A stretch of DNA of 38,943 bases from Bradyrhizobium sp. NAS80.1 (GCF_001908205.1 NZ_LGHL01000077.1:1-38943); one strand, 5' to 3'. Counted from the first letter of the stretch, positions 1 through 9,438 are shown. Notes: a model not told the origin generated them from the sequence alone. Translations and numbers: made by a program.

Positions 1-491
1 ACCGCCACCGCCGCCCCGCCGCTGGAGCCGCCGGAGGAACGCTCCGCGCTCCAGGCGTTGCGGGTGCGGCCGAACAGCGGCGAATCGGTCAGGCACTTGC
101 TGCCGAACTCGGGCGTCGTGGTCTTGCCGATGAGGATCGCGCCTTCCGCGCGCAGCTTCGCCACCGCGACGGCATCCTCAGTAGGTACATTGTCCCTGTA
201 GGGAACGGCGCCGAAGGTGGTCTTCACGCCGCGCGTGTTGACGATGTCCTTGACCGTGACGGGAAGCCCATGCAGCAGGCCGAGCGGCTCGCCAACCATC
301 ACCTTGCGCTCGGCCTCACGCGCCGCGGCCATCGCCTCGTCGCCGCAGAGCGTGATGAAGCAGTTCAATTCGGGCTGAAGCGCCTCGGCACGTGCCAGCA
401 CCGCGCTGACGACCTCGACCGGCGAAACCTCCTTGCGGGCGATACGCGCACGCAGTTCGGTAGCGGACAGGAAACAGAGATCGTTGCTCAT
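1..491 (-). CDS. Amidase signature family hydrolase, C-terminal part cut off by the window edge
   Basis: The first 163 residues of an amidase-signature enzyme are present; the gene runs off the left edge. This family hydrolyses carboxamide bonds with a Ser-cisSer-Lys triad. Visible are the catalytic Lys at residue 81 in LPVTVKD and the glycine-rich GGSSGG motif at 154-159, which carries the cis-Ser. The nucleophilic Ser normally lies about 24 residues further on, outside the window. The ATG at 491-489 begins MSNDLCFLSATELRARI, a typical N-terminus. The gene lies 120 bp downstream of the fructokinase on the same strand, so it may be read through from the polyol operon, but its substrate cannot be told. 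It could equally be a GatA-like or biuret/nicotinamidase-type amidase; GatA is less likely without gatB or gatC nearby. Confidence 0.85.
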   Translation of the reverse strand, partial: MSNDLCFLSATELRARIARKEVSPVEVVSAVLARAEALQPELNCFITLCGDEAMAAAREAERKVMVGEPLGLLHGLPVTVKDIVNTRGVKTTFGAVPYRDNVPTEDAVAVAKLRAEGAILIGKTTTPEFGSKCLTDSPLFGRTRNAWSAERSSGGSSGGAAVA

Positions 492-611
492 AAGGACACG
501 CTCGCGTCAGGACGTGCGGACCTTGCCAGTGCGCACCCGTCCTGTCCATTTCGACGAGCGCATGGCCACAGTCCGCCGGGACATCCCGGACATCACGGGG
601 CCTGGCTCGGC

Positions 612-1547
612 CTACCAGCTCCAGCTGATCTCACGGCTCCAGGGCGGATCGGCACCCGGGCGGGTGCAGGTGACAGCGGCGCAGTTCACCGCAAAAGACA
701 GTGCGCGGCGCAACTCGTCGATCCCGATGGTCGCGAGTTGTGCCCTGCGCAGGCGGTCCTGCTTATGCAACGCGAACAGCAGCGCCGCCTGAAAGCTGTC
801 ACCGGCGCCGATGGTGTCGGCGACCTCGACCTTCGGCGCGGGCACTTCGATCTGTCCTGCCCTTGCGTGCCAGCCGGTGGCGCCATTATTGCCGCGGGTG
901 ATGACGATGAGGCTGACACCTCGTGCAAGCAGCGTGCTTGCGCGCTGCTCATAAGGCTCATCTCCAAAGAGATAGGCGAAGTCGACGTCCGACATCTTGA
1001 TGAGGTCGGCGCTGTCAGCGAACCCGGCCATGCGCGCGAGGTAAGCCGGCTTGTCCTTGACTAGATTGGGGCGGCAATTCGGATCGAAGGAGATCGTCGA
1101 CGACGCGCGCGCGTCTGCAATCAGGGCTTTGGTCTCGGCAGCGCCCTGGTCGTTGACCAGCGTGGTCGAGCCGACATGGACGGCTTCGATGTTCGCAAAT
1201 GGAATGGTCCCGCGCCGGTACGTCCAGTTCCGTGTCGCGGTCTCGGCATCGTAGAAAGCGTAATGCGACTCGCCCGCCACGATGCGGACGAAGGCGAGCG
1301 TGGTCTGGTGATCGCTGCGGGTGGCAAGACCGAGTTCGACGTTGGACGCCGACGCGTGGTCGGCGATCAGCCGTCCGAACATGTCGTTCGAGATGCCACC
1401 GACGAAGCCGGTCGGCGCGCCCAGCCGCGCCATGCCGATCGCGACGTTGAGGCAGGAGCCGCCGACCGCGGGCATCACCGCCTCGCGCCCCTCCGCGCTT
1501 CGAGTCGGCACAAAATCGATCAGCGCATCGCCGCAGGCAACCAGCAT
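612..1547 (-). CDS. frk: PfkB-family sugar kinase, probable fructokinase
   Basis: This 311-residue ribokinase/PfkB-family kinase would phosphorylate fructose to fructose 6-phosphate in the cytoplasm. The first PfkB signature, GGSCLNVAIGMARLG, is at 29-43. The second, DTIGAGDSF, is at 244-252 and contains the catalytic Asp250 and the anion hole. The length fits bacterial fructokinases. The ATG at 1547 lies five bases after the stop of the FGGY kinase, so the two are co-transcribed. In a polyol locus fructokinase takes the fructose produced by oxidation of mannitol or sorbitol, which supports this substrate. The family also includes 2-keto-3-deoxygluconate and ribose kinases, so the exact substrate is inferred from family resemblance and context. 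Confidence 0.85.
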   Translation of the reverse strand: MLVACGDALIDFVPTRSAEGREAVMPAVGGSCLNVAIGMARLGAPTGFVGGISNDMFGRLIADHASASNVELGLATRSDHQTTLAFVRIVAGESHYAFYDAETATRNWTYRRGTIPFANIEAVHVGSTTLVNDQGAAETKALIADARASSTISFDPNCRPNLVKDKPAYLARMAGFADSADLIKMSDVDFAYLFGDEPYEQRASTLLARGVSLIVITRGNNGATGWHARAGQIEVPAPKVEVADTIGAGDSFQAALLFALHKQDRLRRAQLATIGIDELRRALSFAVNCAAVTCTRPGADPPWSREISWSW

Positions 1548-1552
1548 CTATT

Positions 1553-3193
1553 TCAACCTCCGGCGCGCATCGCCGCACGGCTGCCGCGATCGACCTCACG
1601 CAGCAGCTTGTACACCTCGCGCTTGCGGGCGTGAAAAGCGGCCATGTCGGGTGTGGTCGGCCCGCTCTTCCGTCCCAGCGCCGACATCTTCGCCATGGTC
1701 TCGCCAATCGAAGCATAGGCGCCGCCGGCGACCGCCCCGAGCATCGCGGCGCCCAGCAGCACCGGCTCTTTCGTTTGCGGCAGCGCCACCGTAAGGCCCG
1801 TTGTGTCGGCCATGATCTGCCGCACCAGCGGGCTGCGGCTCGCGCCGCCACCCATGATCATGATGCTGGAGCGGACGCCATGCGCGGCAAAAGCCTCGTT
1901 CACCTCGGCGAGCCCATAGGCGAGCCCGCAGAGACCGGCGACGAACAGCCGCTCCATCGAACCGATGTCGGTGTCGAGGTCGAGGCCCGCAATCACCGCG
2001 CGCGTATCGGGATCGGCGTAAGGCGAGCGATTGCCGATGAATTCAGGGAGGACATGGACGTCGCGGGCCAGCAGCGCGGCGCGGCTGGCGTCGCCTGCGC
2101 GTGCGATGATGCGGCGCTCCAGGAAATCGATGAGGTCGAGGCCCTCGCGGCGCGCCGCCGCGCTCGCCTCGGCATGGCCGGGATGTGATTTAAGGAGATG
2201 ATCGATCGCCGCGCCGGCGGCCGACTGGCCGCCCTCATTGAGCCAGAAGTCCGGCACCATGCCGGAGTAATAAGGACCCCACACGCCGGGTACGAAGCAG
2301 GGCTCCTTTGTCGTCGCCATGATGCAGGCCGACGTTCCCATGATGTAGGCAAGGCGATCGCAGACATCTGTCGCACCGCCCGATCCGTCGCGGCCACCGA
2401 TCGCGCCGATGCCACCGGCATGGGCGTCGATCAACGACGCGCCGACCGGCGTTCCCGGTGACAGGCCCAGCTCGGCCGCGGCAGCGCGGGTAAGACCATC
2501 GCCGAGACGCGTGCCAGGCGCGACGATCTCGGTGCCGATGCGGGCGTATTTCTCGGCGACAAAGTCCGCCAGTCCGATGCGCTCGAAGAACGGCGCGCTC
2601 CAGCCGCCGCCATCATGTGCGAGGTAGTTCCATTTGCAGGTGACGGTGCAGGTCGAGCGCCGGAGCGAGCCCGTCGCGCGCCAGGTCAGGTAGTCCGCCA
2701 GATCGAAGAAGTGACCGGCGGCATCGAAGCTCGCGCGCAGGTGACGCTTCAGCCACAGCAGTTTCGGCATCTCCATCTCGGGCGAGATCGAGCCGCCGAC
2801 GTAGCGCAGCACGGCGTCCCCGGTCTCGTTGATCAGCCGCGCCTCGGCCGTGGCGCGATGGTCCATCCAGACGATGACGTTGCGCTGCGGATCGCCAGAG
2901 GCGCTAACGGTGACCGGCTCGCCCTGGGGGTCGAGCACCACGAGAGAACAGGTGGCGTCGAAGCCGATTCCGCCGACGCGATCGGGCGCAATACCGGCTT
3001 CCGCCATCGCCGCTCGCACCGATGTCGTGCAGGCGTCCCAGATGTCCTGGGAGGACTGCTCGACAATGTCGCCCGCCTCGTGCCAGATCCTGATCGGATG
3101 CCGCGCAGTCGCAAGCAAGGTCCCGGCCTCGTCAAACACTCCTGCCCGCGTGCTCGTGGTCCCCACGTCGACGCCGATATAGGCTTGCGGCAT
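1553..3193 (-). CDS. FGGY-family pentulose kinase (D-ribulose kinase type)
   Basis: This is a 546-residue FGGY carbohydrate kinase. The N-terminal phosphate-binding loop GVDVGTTSTR is at 7-16, the catalytic Asp is at about 256 in IDAHAGG, and MGGGASRSPLVRQIMAD near the C-terminus forms the second ATP-binding segment. Its length and motifs resemble the FGGY pentulose kinases related to D-ribulose kinases more than xylulokinases (about 480-490 residues). The ATG at 3193 was chosen because GGGAG precedes it by a few bases; the longer in-frame extension adds 20 poorly conserved residues. It sits between the dehydrogenase and fructokinase genes. The inferred role is to phosphorylate the ketopentose made by the neighbouring dehydrogenase from ribitol or an arabitol, feeding the pentose phosphate pathway. 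D-xylulose is the main alternative substrate. Confidence 0.85.
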   Translation of the reverse strand: MPQAYIGVDVGTTSTRAGVFDEAGTLLATARHPIRIWHEAGDIVEQSSQDIWDACTTSVRAAMAEAGIAPDRVGGIGFDATCSLVVLDPQGEPVTVSASGDPQRNVIVWMDHRATAEARLINETGDAVLRYVGGSISPEMEMPKLLWLKRHLRASFDAAGHFFDLADYLTWRATGSLRRSTCTVTCKWNYLAHDGGGWSAPFFERIGLADFVAEKYARIGTEIVAPGTRLGDGLTRAAAAELGLSPGTPVGASLIDAHAGGIGAIGGRDGSGGATDVCDRLAYIMGTSACIMATTKEPCFVPGVWGPYYSGMVPDFWLNEGGQSAAGAAIDHLLKSHPGHAEASAAARREGLDLIDFLERRIIARAGDASRAALLARDVHVLPEFIGNRSPYADPDTRAVIAGLDLDTDIGSMERLFVAGLCGLAYGLAEVNEAFAAHGVRSSIMIMGGGASRSPLVRQIMADTTGLTVALPQTKEPVLLGAAMLGAVAGGAYASIGETMAKMSALGRKSGPTTPDMAAFHARKREVYKLLREVDRGSRAAMRAGG

Positions 3194-3230
3194 TGTCACT
3201 CCCGGTCGCTTCGTCAGTCTTGACGCAAGC

Positions 3231-4004
3231 CTACCAGCAAGTATAGCCGCCATCCACCAGCACGATGCTGCCGGTCATCAGGCTCGCGGCCTCGGAAGAG
3301 AGGAACAGCACGACCGAGGCGATCTCCTCGACCTGGCCCATCCGCGCCATCGGGGTTCCACCGATCCAGGCGTCGTACATCCTGGGATTGCTCTTCACGA
3401 AAGCATTAAGCGGCGTCTCGATATAGGTCGGCGCCACCGCGTTGACGCGGATGCCGCGCGCGCCCCATTCGGCGGCCAGCGACTTGGTGAGATGATGCAC
3501 CCCGGCCTTGGAGGCGTTGTAGAAGCACTGCTCCTGCGGCTTGTTGACGATGAAGCCGGACATCGAGCCGACATTGACGATGGCGCCGCTCTTGGCGTTG
3601 AGCATGTGCTTGCCGAACTCGCGGCAGCACCAGAAGGTGCCGTTGAGATTGACGTCAATGACGTTGAGCCAATGCTCGTCGGTGACGGTTTCGGCGGGCG
3701 TCTCGCTACGGGCAATGCCGGCGTTGTTAACGAGGATGTCGACCTTGCCATGACGTGCGACGAGATCATTGGCAACCTCCGCCACGCGCTTGGTGTCGGT
3801 TACATCCATGATCGCGGTCTCGATGTCATAGCCCTTCGCCTTCAGGCCGGCTTTGGCGCTGTCGGCGACCTTGCTGTCGCGGTCGCCGATGATGACCCTG
3901 GCGCCGGCTTCAGCCAGCGCCTCGGCGCAGGCGAGACCAATGCCCTGCCCGCCGCCGGTGATGAACGCGGTCTTGCCGTTCAGCTTGAATTTTTCCAGGT
4001 ACAT
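3231..4004 (-). CDS. SDR-family polyol 2-dehydrogenase
   Basis: This 257-residue classical short-chain dehydrogenase has TGGGQGIG at 16-23 for NAD(P), NNAG at 93-96, catalytic Ser147 in NVGSMSG, and the Y162xxxK166 pair in YNASK. The C-terminus GGYTCW closely resembles the GGYTVW end of galactitol 2-dehydrogenase from Rhodobacter (recalled from memory). This points to sugar-alcohol to ketose oxidation rather than 3-oxoacyl-ACP reduction. It lies 20 bases after the transporter ATPase and 37 bases before the pentulose kinase, so transporter, dehydrogenase and kinase form one chain. Candidate substrates are D-arabitol, ribitol, sorbitol and galactitol; the sequence alone does not decide among them. 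Confidence 0.87.
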   Translation of the reverse strand: MYLEKFKLNGKTAFITGGGQGIGLACAEALAEAGARVIIGDRDSKVADSAKAGLKAKGYDIETAIMDVTDTKRVAEVANDLVARHGKVDILVNNAGIARSETPAETVTDEHWLNVIDVNLNGTFWCCREFGKHMLNAKSGAIVNVGSMSGFIVNKPQEQCFYNASKAGVHHLTKSLAAEWGARGIRVNAVAPTYIETPLNAFVKSNPRMYDAWIGGTPMARMGQVEEIASVVLFLSSEAASLMTGSIVLVDGGYTCW

Positions 4005-4024
4005 GGCGGTCTTCCCGTTTCTTG

Positions 4025-5032
<1,008 letters not shown>

Positions 5033-5047
5033 GATCCGGCAGTCCCT

Positions 5048-5878
5048 CTACTTCACCGCGCCAAAGGTGAGCCCGCGCACGAGCTGCTTCTGGCTGAACC
5101 AACCGAGGACGAGAATCGGCGCGATCGCGAGCGTCGATGCCGCCGACAATTTTGCCCAGAACAACCCTTCTGGACTGGAATAGGATGCGATGAACACGGT
5201 GAGCGGCGCGGCTGCCGAGGTCGAGAGATTCAACGTCCAGAACGCCTCGTTCCAGGCGAGGATCAGGTTGAGCAGCAGCGTCGACGCAAGGCCCGGAATC
5301 GCCATCGGCGTCAGCACATAGACGAGCTCGCGGCCGACCGTGGCGCCGTCCATGCGCGCGGCCTCGAGTATGTCGCGCGGAATCTCCTTGAAATAGGTGA
5401 ACAGCATCCAGATGACGATCGGCAGGTTGCCGAGGCAGAGGATGAAGACGAGGCCGATGCGGGAGTCGAGCAGACCGAAGGTCTTGTAGATGAGGTAGAT
5501 CGGCACGAGCACGCCGACCGGCGGCATCATCTTGGTGGAGAGCATCCAGAGCAGGACGTCCTTGGTGCGCTTGGTCGGCGAGAACGCCATGGACCAGGCC
5601 GCTGGAATCGCGATCAGGAGGGCGATCAGCGTCGAGCCGCCGGCAATGATGATCGAATTCAGCGCGTGATGGATGTAGTCGCTGCGTTCCTGCACCGTCG
5701 CGTAGTTCTCGAGGGTCCAGTGGAAGAACAGGAACGACGGCGGAATCGCAAAAGCCTCGAGTTCGGTCTTGAAGCTTGCCAACACCATCCAGAGTATCGG
5801 GAAGAAGATCATGAAGCCGCACACCCACGCCGCGATCGTCGATACCGCCACCCGCCTTGTCGTCGCCATCCGCGCCAT
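5048..5878 (-). CDS. smoG: ABC sugar-alcohol permease, MalG-like inner-membrane subunit
   Basis: This 276-residue integral membrane protein has about six transmembrane segments. Its EAA loop reads EAARMDGATVGRELV, which docks on the ATPase. It is the MalG-type partner (second permease) of a CUT1 importer. I chose the ATG at 5878 (MARMATTRR) because GGAGG lies nine bases upstream, inside the end of the preceding permease gene; a second ATG nine bases further in is too far from it. The longer in-frame extension overlaps the upstream gene and looks non-coding. Only four bases separate it from the upstream permease stop, so translation is probably coupled. With SmoF it forms the channel for the imported polyol. 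Confidence 0.88.
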   Translation of the reverse strand: MARMATTRRVAVSTIAAWVCGFMIFFPILWMVLASFKTELEAFAIPPSFLFFHWTLENYATVQERSDYIHHALNSIIIAGGSTLIALLIAIPAAWSMAFSPTKRTKDVLLWMLSTKMMPPVGVLVPIYLIYKTFGLLDSRIGLVFILCLGNLPIVIWMLFTYFKEIPRDILEAARMDGATVGRELVYVLTPMAIPGLASTLLLNLILAWNEAFWTLNLSTSAAAPLTVFIASYSSPEGLFWAKLSAASTLAIAPILVLGWFSQKQLVRGLTFGAVK

Positions 5879-5882
5879 GATG

Positions 5883-6755
5883 TCAGGCCTCCAGGTTGCG
5901 GCCGACGATGCGGACGAGGAAGAAAGCCACGATGTTGGCGATGACCACGGCAACCAGCCCGCCCGCCGACGCGCTGCCGACATCGAACTGGATCAGCGCC
6001 TGCGAATAGATCAGGAAGGCAATGTTGGTCGTCTGCAGGCCCGGGCCGCCGCCGGTGGTGACGTAAATCTCCGCAAAGACCGTGAGCAGGAAGATTGTCT
6101 CGATCAGGATCACGACCGTGATCGGACGCGCCAGGTGCGGCAGCGTGATGTAGATGAAGGTCGAGAGCGGGCTGGCGCCGTCCATTTCGGCCGCCTCCTT
6201 CTGCTCCTCGTCGAGCGATTGCAACGCGGTGAGCAGGATCAGGGTTGCGAACGGCAGCCATTGCCAGGCCACGATCAGAATCACCGCGAAGAGCGGCGCG
6301 TCGTTGAACCAGTCGATCGGCGTCAGTCCGAACAGCGAGGCGAGCCAGGCGAACAGGCCGGAGACCGGATGCATCAACAGGTTCTTCCAGACCAGCGCGC
6401 TTACGGTCGGCATCACGAAGAACGGCGCGATCACCATCAGCCGCACGAAGTTGCGGCCGATCACGGGCTGGTCGAGCAGCAGCGCCAGGGGAACGCCGAG
6501 CAGGATCGTCAGCGCCAACACGGAGCCGACCAGCACGAGCGTGTTCTGGAGCGAGGCGAGGAAGGCGGGATCTGTGAGGAAGTAGCGGAAGTTCTCCAGC
6601 CCGATGAACTCTTCGGAGCCGGGATCGAGCAGGCTGTAATGCAGGGTCGAAAAGTAGATCGTCAGCGCCAGCGGAACGATCATCCAGATGAACAACAGCC
6701 CGACGGCCGGGGTCAGAAGCGACCGTGCAAGAAACTGCGTCTGCCGGGTTGCCAT
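5883..6755 (-). CDS. smoF: ABC sugar-alcohol permease, MalF-like inner-membrane subunit
   Basis: This 290-residue permease has about six membrane helices and an EAA loop EAAEMDGASPLSTFIYITLP. It is the MalF-type partner of a CUT1 importer, without the large periplasmic P2 loop of E. coli MalF, as is usual in these polyol systems. The start is probably the ATG at 6755 (MATRQTQFLARS), preceded by GGAG at nine bases. A GTG at 6791 would add twelve residues and cannot be excluded. It is separated from the binding-protein gene by about 90 bases that contain two small hairpins, a common way to keep binding-protein mRNA in excess. Confidence 0.88.
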   Translation of the reverse strand: MATRQTQFLARSLLTPAVGLLFIWMIVPLALTIYFSTLHYSLLDPGSEEFIGLENFRYFLTDPAFLASLQNTLVLVGSVLALTILLGVPLALLLDQPVIGRNFVRLMVIAPFFVMPTVSALVWKNLLMHPVSGLFAWLASLFGLTPIDWFNDAPLFAVILIVAWQWLPFATLILLTALQSLDEEQKEAAEMDGASPLSTFIYITLPHLARPITVVILIETIFLLTVFAEIYVTTGGGPGLQTTNIAFLIYSQALIQFDVGSASAGGLVAVVIANIVAFFLVRIVGRNLEA

Positions 6756-6791
6756 CCTTGGCTTCTCCGCTTGCGGGAGGGAGGCGACCAC

Positions 6792-6842
6792 CCATCCAGG
6801 AACGATGGATGGCCGCAGGTTTGAGCTCAGGAAGGAGAGCTC
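6792..6842 (-). other. Two small hairpins between binding-protein and permease genes
   Basis: CCATCCA (6792-6798) pairs perfectly with TGGATGG (6806-6812) over a seven-base loop. GAGCTC (6837-6842) pairs with GAGCTC (6823-6828) over eight bases. They fall just after the smoE stop. Such intercistronic structures often protect binding-protein mRNA from 3' decay or partly attenuate transcription into the permeases. The function is inferred; only the pairing is seen. Confidence 0.45.
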
Positions 6843-6846
6843 GAGT

Positions 6847-8157
6847 TCACTTGATGTAGCCGGCGCGCTTCATCTCGCGCTCGGTCGAGGATTGCGCGGC
6901 GGAGAGCGCCGCATCGACGGAGGTCGATCCCGCAAGTGCTGCGGAGAACTGCTGGCCGACCTGCGTGCCGATGCCCTGGAATTCGGGGATCGCCGCGTAT
7001 TGCACGCCGACGTAAGGCACAGGCTTCACCGTCGGCTTGTTCGGATCGGCCGCGTCGATCGAGGCGAGCGTCAGCTTCGCGAACGGCGCCACCTTCAGGT
7101 AGTCGGGATTCTGGTAGAGCGAGGTCCGCGTGCCCGGCGGCACGTTGGCCCAGCCCTCCTTCGACGCCACGAGCTTGGTGTAGTCCTTGCTCGTTGCCCA
7201 GGCGATGAACTTCTCTGCCGCGTCCGTCTTCTTGGAGCCGGCGGGGATCGCGAGGTTCCAGGCCCACAGCCAGTTGGCGTTCTTGCCGAGCCCGGTATTG
7301 GGTGCCAGCGCGAAGCCAACCTTGTCAGCAACCCTGGAGTCCTTGGGATTGGTCACGAAGGACGCCGCGACCGTGGCGTCGATCCACATCGCACACTTGC
7401 CGGCGTTGAACAGCGCAAGGTTCTCGTTGAAGCCGTTCGAGCTCGCGCCGGGAGGGCCGGCTTCCTTCATGAGATTCACATAGGTCGTGAGTGTCGTCTT
7501 CCATTCCGGCGTGTTGAACTGCGGCTCCCACTTCTCGTCGAACCAGCGCGCGCCGTAGGAATTGGCCATGGCCGAAAGGAACGCCATGTTTTCGCCCCAG
7601 CCGGCCTTGCCGCGGAGGCAAATGCCATAGACGCCGGCGTTCTTGTCGGTGAGCTTCTTGGCCGCGTCGATGACGAAATCCCAGGACGGCTTTTCCGGCA
7701 TCTTCAGGCCGGCCTTCTCGAACAGGTCGGTGCGATACATCACCATCGAGCTCTCGCCATAGAACGGCGCGGCATAGAGCTTGCCGTCGACGGAAACCGC
7801 GTCCTTGATCTTCGGCAGGAGGTCGGCGACGTCGTAGTCCGCGCCGAGATTGGCGAGCGGCACCAGCCAGCCCTTCTTGGCCCAGATCGGCACCTCATAG
7901 GTGCCGATGGTCAAGACGTCGAACTGGCCGCCCTTGGTGGCGATGTCGGTGGTGACGCGCTGGCGCAGCACGTTCTCTTCCAGCGTCACCCATTTCACGG
8001 CGATGTCAGGGTTTTTCTTGGTGAACTCGTTCGTCAGCCCCTGCATGCGGATCATGTCGCCATTGTTGACGGTGGCGATCGTCAGGGTCGTTTCGGCCAT
8101 CGCGGGGACGGCCAGCAGGACAGACGCGCCGCAGACGGCGCCGAGGATCTTTTTCAC
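6847..8157 (-). CDS. smoE: Periplasmic polyol-binding protein of the ABC importer
   Basis: This 436-residue extracellular solute-binding protein (family 1, MalE/SmoE class) has a Sec signal peptide: VKKILGAVCGASVLLAVPAMA with predicted cleavage before ETTLTIATVNN. It captures the polyol in the periplasm and delivers it to SmoFG. I chose the GTG at 8157 because GGGAGG lies five bases upstream and the signal peptide begins directly there. The in-frame ATG at 8262 would place 35 extra, non-hydrophobic residues in front and would be translated through the operator. It is the first gene of the smoEFGK operon, and its promoter region carries the larger SorC-type inverted repeat. Confidence 0.92.
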   Translation of the reverse strand: MKKILGAVCGASVLLAVPAMAETTLTIATVNNGDMIRMQGLTNEFTKKNPDIAVKWVTLEENVLRQRVTTDIATKGGQFDVLTIGTYEVPIWAKKGWLVPLANLGADYDVADLLPKIKDAVSVDGKLYAAPFYGESSMVMYRTDLFEKAGLKMPEKPSWDFVIDAAKKLTDKNAGVYGICLRGKAGWGENMAFLSAMANSYGARWFDEKWEPQFNTPEWKTTLTTYVNLMKEAGPPGASSNGFNENLALFNAGKCAMWIDATVAASFVTNPKDSRVADKVGFALAPNTGLGKNANWLWAWNLAIPAGSKKTDAAEKFIAWATSKDYTKLVASKEGWANVPPGTRTSLYQNPDYLKVAPFAKLTLASIDAADPNKPTVKPVPYVGVQYAAIPEFQGIGTQVGQQFSAALAGSTSVDAALSAAQSSTEREMKRAGYIK

Positions 8158-8181
8158 GGTGACCTCCCTTAGCCCGCGCTT

Positions 8182-8216
8182 TTGAGCATATGCCCACGCG
8201 TTGGGCGTATGTTCAA
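8182..8216. promoter_or_regulatory. Operator-like inverted repeat upstream of smoE
   Basis: Arms at 8182-8196 and 8202-8216 match at 13 of 15 positions around a five-base centre. Each arm reads TTGA(G/A)CATA(T/C)GCCCA. It lies 25-59 bases upstream of the smoE start. A TTGACA -35-like hexamer sits at 8238-8233 on the minus strand, so the repeat covers the expected -10 region. The core CATA(T/C)NCCCA recurs upstream of the HAD/SorC genes (10118-10158). Binding by the SorC-family regulator is inferred. Confidence 0.7.
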
Positions 8217-8317
8217 CCCAGGCCATGGGCCTTGTCAAGCAGGCGCGCAGGCATTCCCGCAACTTCTGAGTGGTGCGGTGCGGGAGTGGATGGGGTCTCT
8301 GCCATGCCTACGCGGTC

Positions 8318-8415
8318 ATGCCCCGCGAAAGCGGGGCATCCAGTACTTCGTCGCGTGAGTTGGGTTTGCCCCAAGCGGGGCAGCGGCGTACTGGATCGTC
8401 CGCCTGCGCGGACGA
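8318..8415. repeat. Mosaic of inverted repeats in the 322-bp gap between smoE and the SorC regulator
   Basis: The gap 8158-8479 holds no convincing gene. It carries the smoE operator and a cluster of hairpins. ATGCCCCGC/GCGGGGCAT (8318-8339) has a GAAA loop. ATCCAGTAC (8338-8346) pairs with GTACTGGAT (8388-8396). GCCCC/GGGGC (8368-8381) encloses a short loop. CGTCCGC/GCGGACG (8397-8414) has a four-base loop. This nested organisation is typical of interspersed palindromic repeats in Bradyrhizobium genomes (recognised from memory). It may also end transcription of the regulator gene. Confidence 0.65.
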
Positions 8416-8479
8416 TGACAGTGGTGTGAGTGGTTAGAGCACGCGAAATGTCGCGCTGAAGCGGCAGGCCGCCCTTGCC

Positions 8480-9430
8480 CTACCGCTCCAGGACCGCCCG
8501 CGCAGTCGCCTCGTCTGTGATCAAGCCGTTGATCAGGCGCCCGTTAAGCGCAGCCGCGATCGCCGGCACCTTGGCTGCACCGACCGCGGCGCCGATCGTC
8601 GTGGTCTTGGCCGGCACTTCCGGCGGAATGCTGGTGAGGCGCCTGTTGGTGCCGACCTTGAGCAGGCGGCCCTTGGCGTCATAGGCCCAGCCGGTGATTT
8701 CGCCGACGGCACCCTGCCGCATCATCTCGAACAGTTCGTCGCGGGTGATGAAGCCGTCGACATGGACCTGCGCCTTCTGGTCCATCTGGCCGATGCCGAC
8801 GAGGCGCAAATCGGCCTTGGCCGCAACCGCCTTCACCTTCGCAATCGGCTCGATGCGCACCATCTTGTTGCGCTCGTCCTCGGACGACATCAGGAACGGC
8901 AGCGGCATCGGATAGTGCCGTGCACCGGTGCGGTCCGCGAGCCGGCCGACGGTATCGTAGAAGCTCGCCGAACCGTCGGCCGAGATGTTGCCGACCAGCG
9001 AGACAATCTGATGGTTGGGCCGGTCGATCGTCATGACGCGCTCGACCGCGGCGCGCACCGCCCGCCCCGTGCCGAGCGCGACGATCACGGGCGTCTCTGA
9101 ACGGAGCGTCGAGTCGAGAAGATTGGCGCAGCGTTCGGCAATTCCGGCGGTGGCCTGCGGTGCCGCAGGATCGGCCGGTACCACCTCGCAATGGCCGAGA
9201 TCGAACCGCTCCTTCAGGCGCGCCGCCAATTCCATGCAGGCGGCGATGGGATGTTCGAGCCGGAAGGTGATCAGCCGCTCGGCGAGGCACAGCGAGACCA
9301 GCCGCTGCGCCGAGGCCCGCGACACCTGGAGCATTTTTGCGATCTCGTCCTGGGTGTGGCCGGCAATGAAATAGAGCCAGCCAGCCCGCGCGGCATCATC
9401 GAGCCTCGATTTTTCGTTCTCGGCGGCCAT
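8480..9430 (-). CDS. SorC/DeoR-type sugar-binding transcriptional regulator
   Basis: This 316-residue SorC-family regulator has an N-terminal helix-turn-helix (about 15-50, containing TQDEIAKMLQVSRASAQRLV). A large C-terminal sugar-binding domain of the phosphosugar-isomerase fold follows, with VALGTGRAVRAAVE near 120 and VGIGQM in the second half. Members usually sense a sugar or sugar phosphate and control the adjacent catabolic operon. The ATG at 9430 (MAAENEKSRLDD) overlaps the end of the HAD gene; a GTG at 9442 is possible but has its GGAGG only one base away. It lies directly upstream of smoEFGK in the same direction, and the two shared inverted repeats are its likely targets. Whether it represses or activates cannot be read from the sequence. 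Confidence 0.88.
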   Translation of the reverse strand: MAAENEKSRLDDAARAGWLYFIAGHTQDEIAKMLQVSRASAQRLVSLCLAERLITFRLEHPIAACMELAARLKERFDLGHCEVVPADPAAPQATAGIAERCANLLDSTLRSETPVIVALGTGRAVRAAVERVMTIDRPNHQIVSLVGNISADGSASFYDTVGRLADRTGARHYPMPLPFLMSSEDERNKMVRIEPIAKVKAVAAKADLRLVGIGQMDQKAQVHVDGFITRDELFEMMRQGAVGEITGWAYDAKGRLLKVGTNRRLTSIPPEVPAKTTTIGAAVGAAKVPAIAAALNGRLINGLITDEATARAVLER

Positions 9431-9438
9431 GGCAGGCG

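Noticed and set aside
576..589. CCGGGA/TCCCGG hairpin between fructokinase and amidase genes
   Set aside because: A two-base loop and no T-run; too short and common in GC-rich DNA to call a terminator.
6688..8172. A 494-codon open frame on the plus strand opposite smoE
   Set aside because: Antisense to a binding protein with a signal peptide and ribosome-binding site; no motif of its own.
8158..8262. An upstream ATG for smoE at 8262
   Set aside because: The added 35 residues precede the signal peptide and would be encoded by the operator region; the GTG at 8157 has a strong ribosome-binding site.
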